Assembly: GCF_900111985.1 (NCBI RefSeq)
Contig: NZ_FOKI01000023.1
Span: 1 to 54,037 of the forward strand
Source of the DNA: Clostridium frigidicarnis
GTDB lineage: Bacteria; Bacillota; Clostridia; Clostridiales; Clostridiaceae
Direction of reading: 5' to 3'
Length of the DNA: 54,037 nt
The position numbers were made by a program, and so were the translations under genes. The notes beneath the pieces were generated by a model, which worked only from the letters and a program-made list of their open reading frames with translations, had not been told where the DNA came from and searched no databases. Below, one piece after another: positions 53,725 through 54,037 of this stretch (positions are counted from its first letter, which is position 1; each line of letters opens with the position of its first letter).

Positions 53725-54037
53725 TGGACAATGTTTACTCAAACAAAGTAAAATAGTTTTAAGATGATTAGGAGGTCTAAGGCATGGAGAAAAAAAGATT
53801 TACAAGAAAGTTTTCAGAAGATCAAAGAGTTTCATTTGTTAAGGAAGTTTTAGAATCAGGAAGCAATATTTTAATTGCTAAAAGGTACGACTTAAATCCC
53901 CAATTATTAAGTAGATGGGTTAATAATTATCGTCGTTATTCTCAAACATTAGAGCCAAAAGAGCCTAAGAATAATGAAATAATACCTAATTATAAAAAAG
54001 AGTATAAAAAAGCTATTGAAAAGATTAAAGACCAAGA
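53725..54037 (+). mobile_element. Left part of an IS3-like insertion sequence (cut by the window)
   Basis: The transposase OrfA-type gene (53784 onwards) defines the element. The left end may be near TGGACAATGTTTACTC at 53725, but the other end is outside the window, so the inverted repeat cannot be confirmed. Confidence 0.5.
53784..54037 (+). CDS. IS3-family OrfA-like transposase, partial
   Basis: The open frame starts at ATG after AGGAGGTCTAAGGC and runs off the window after 84 codons without a stop. It encodes KRFTRKFSEDQRVSFVKEVL, then a helix-turn-helix (IAKRYDLNPQLLSRWVNNY), typical of HTH_Tnp_1 OrfA proteins that bind IS ends. The OrfB integrase would be further right. Such elements are horizontally mobile, so an insertion here splits codY from its usual downstream neighbours. 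Confidence 0.8.
   Translation, partial: MEKKRFTRKFSEDQRVSFVKEVLESGSNILIAKRYDLNPQLLSRWVNNYRRYSQTLEPKEPKNNEIIPNYKKEYKKAIEKIKDQ

Noticed and set aside
1-54037. Hidden defence system, prophage, toxin locus or biosynthetic cluster
   Set aside because: All long frames have clear housekeeping, sporulation or transport assignments. Only the right edge shows mobile DNA.

Overview
The window is a low-GC (roughly 30 %), AT-biased Firmicute chromosome segment. Protein content and gene order point to an endospore-forming Clostridium sensu stricto: CodY, SpoVM, SpoVS, YlbJ, a PrkC with PASTA repeats, an acetate-forming pta-ackA pair, and the cluster order yicC-remA-gmk-rpoZ-coaBC-priA-def-fmt. The species cannot be fixed from sequence alone. 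A relative of C. novyi, C. botulinum group III or C. tetani is a guess. Almost everything is vertically inherited housekeeping DNA. I see no prophage, defence island, CRISPR array, tRNA or rRNA.

Layout. (1) 1-2400: intergenic repeats, then a purine permease. (2) 2400-3540: a class I aminotransferase. (3) 3580-6870: an operon from yicC to coaBC covering RNA decay, RemA, GMP kinase, RNA polymerase omega and CoA synthesis. (4) 7100-18740: a long run priA-def-fmt-metallopeptidase-rsmB-rlmN-prpC-prkC-rsgA-rpe-thiN, joining replication restart, N-terminal formyl-methionine metabolism, rRNA methylation and Ser/Thr signalling. (5) 18850-19340: a tiny membrane protein and the 26-residue SpoVM, facing rpmB across a shared bidirectional terminator. 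(6) 19530-25400: yloU-like, fakA, a structured recG leader, recG, rsmD, coaD and a coiled-coil protein. (7) Minus-strand ylbJ and tmcAL with repeat DNA between them. (8) 28320-35180: pta-ackA, DUF177-rpmF-plsX, acpP, rnc, a radical-SAM protein and spoVS. (9) 35320-46230: a small membrane protein, then smc-ftsY-ylxM-ffh-rpsP-khpA-rimM-trmD-rplS-rbgA-rnhB (chromosome organisation, SRP, ribosome maturation) and yraN on the other strand. (10) 46350-53600: an MFS exporter, comM, dprA, topA and codY. (11) The right edge enters an insertion sequence whose OrfA-type transposase runs off the window.

The gene set is ordinary, so the interesting material is non-coding or very small: a mosaic family of intergenic repeats with a hairpin whose two arms change together; a three-hairpin region before recG; a 19-bp stem just upstream of the RNase III gene (possible autoregulation); a perfect 25-bp palindrome across the acpP promoter; a hairpin that hides the topA ribosome-binding site; and small genes easily missed by gene callers (spoVM, a 42-residue membrane protein, a 33-residue membrane protein). 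No completely new biological system was recognised.
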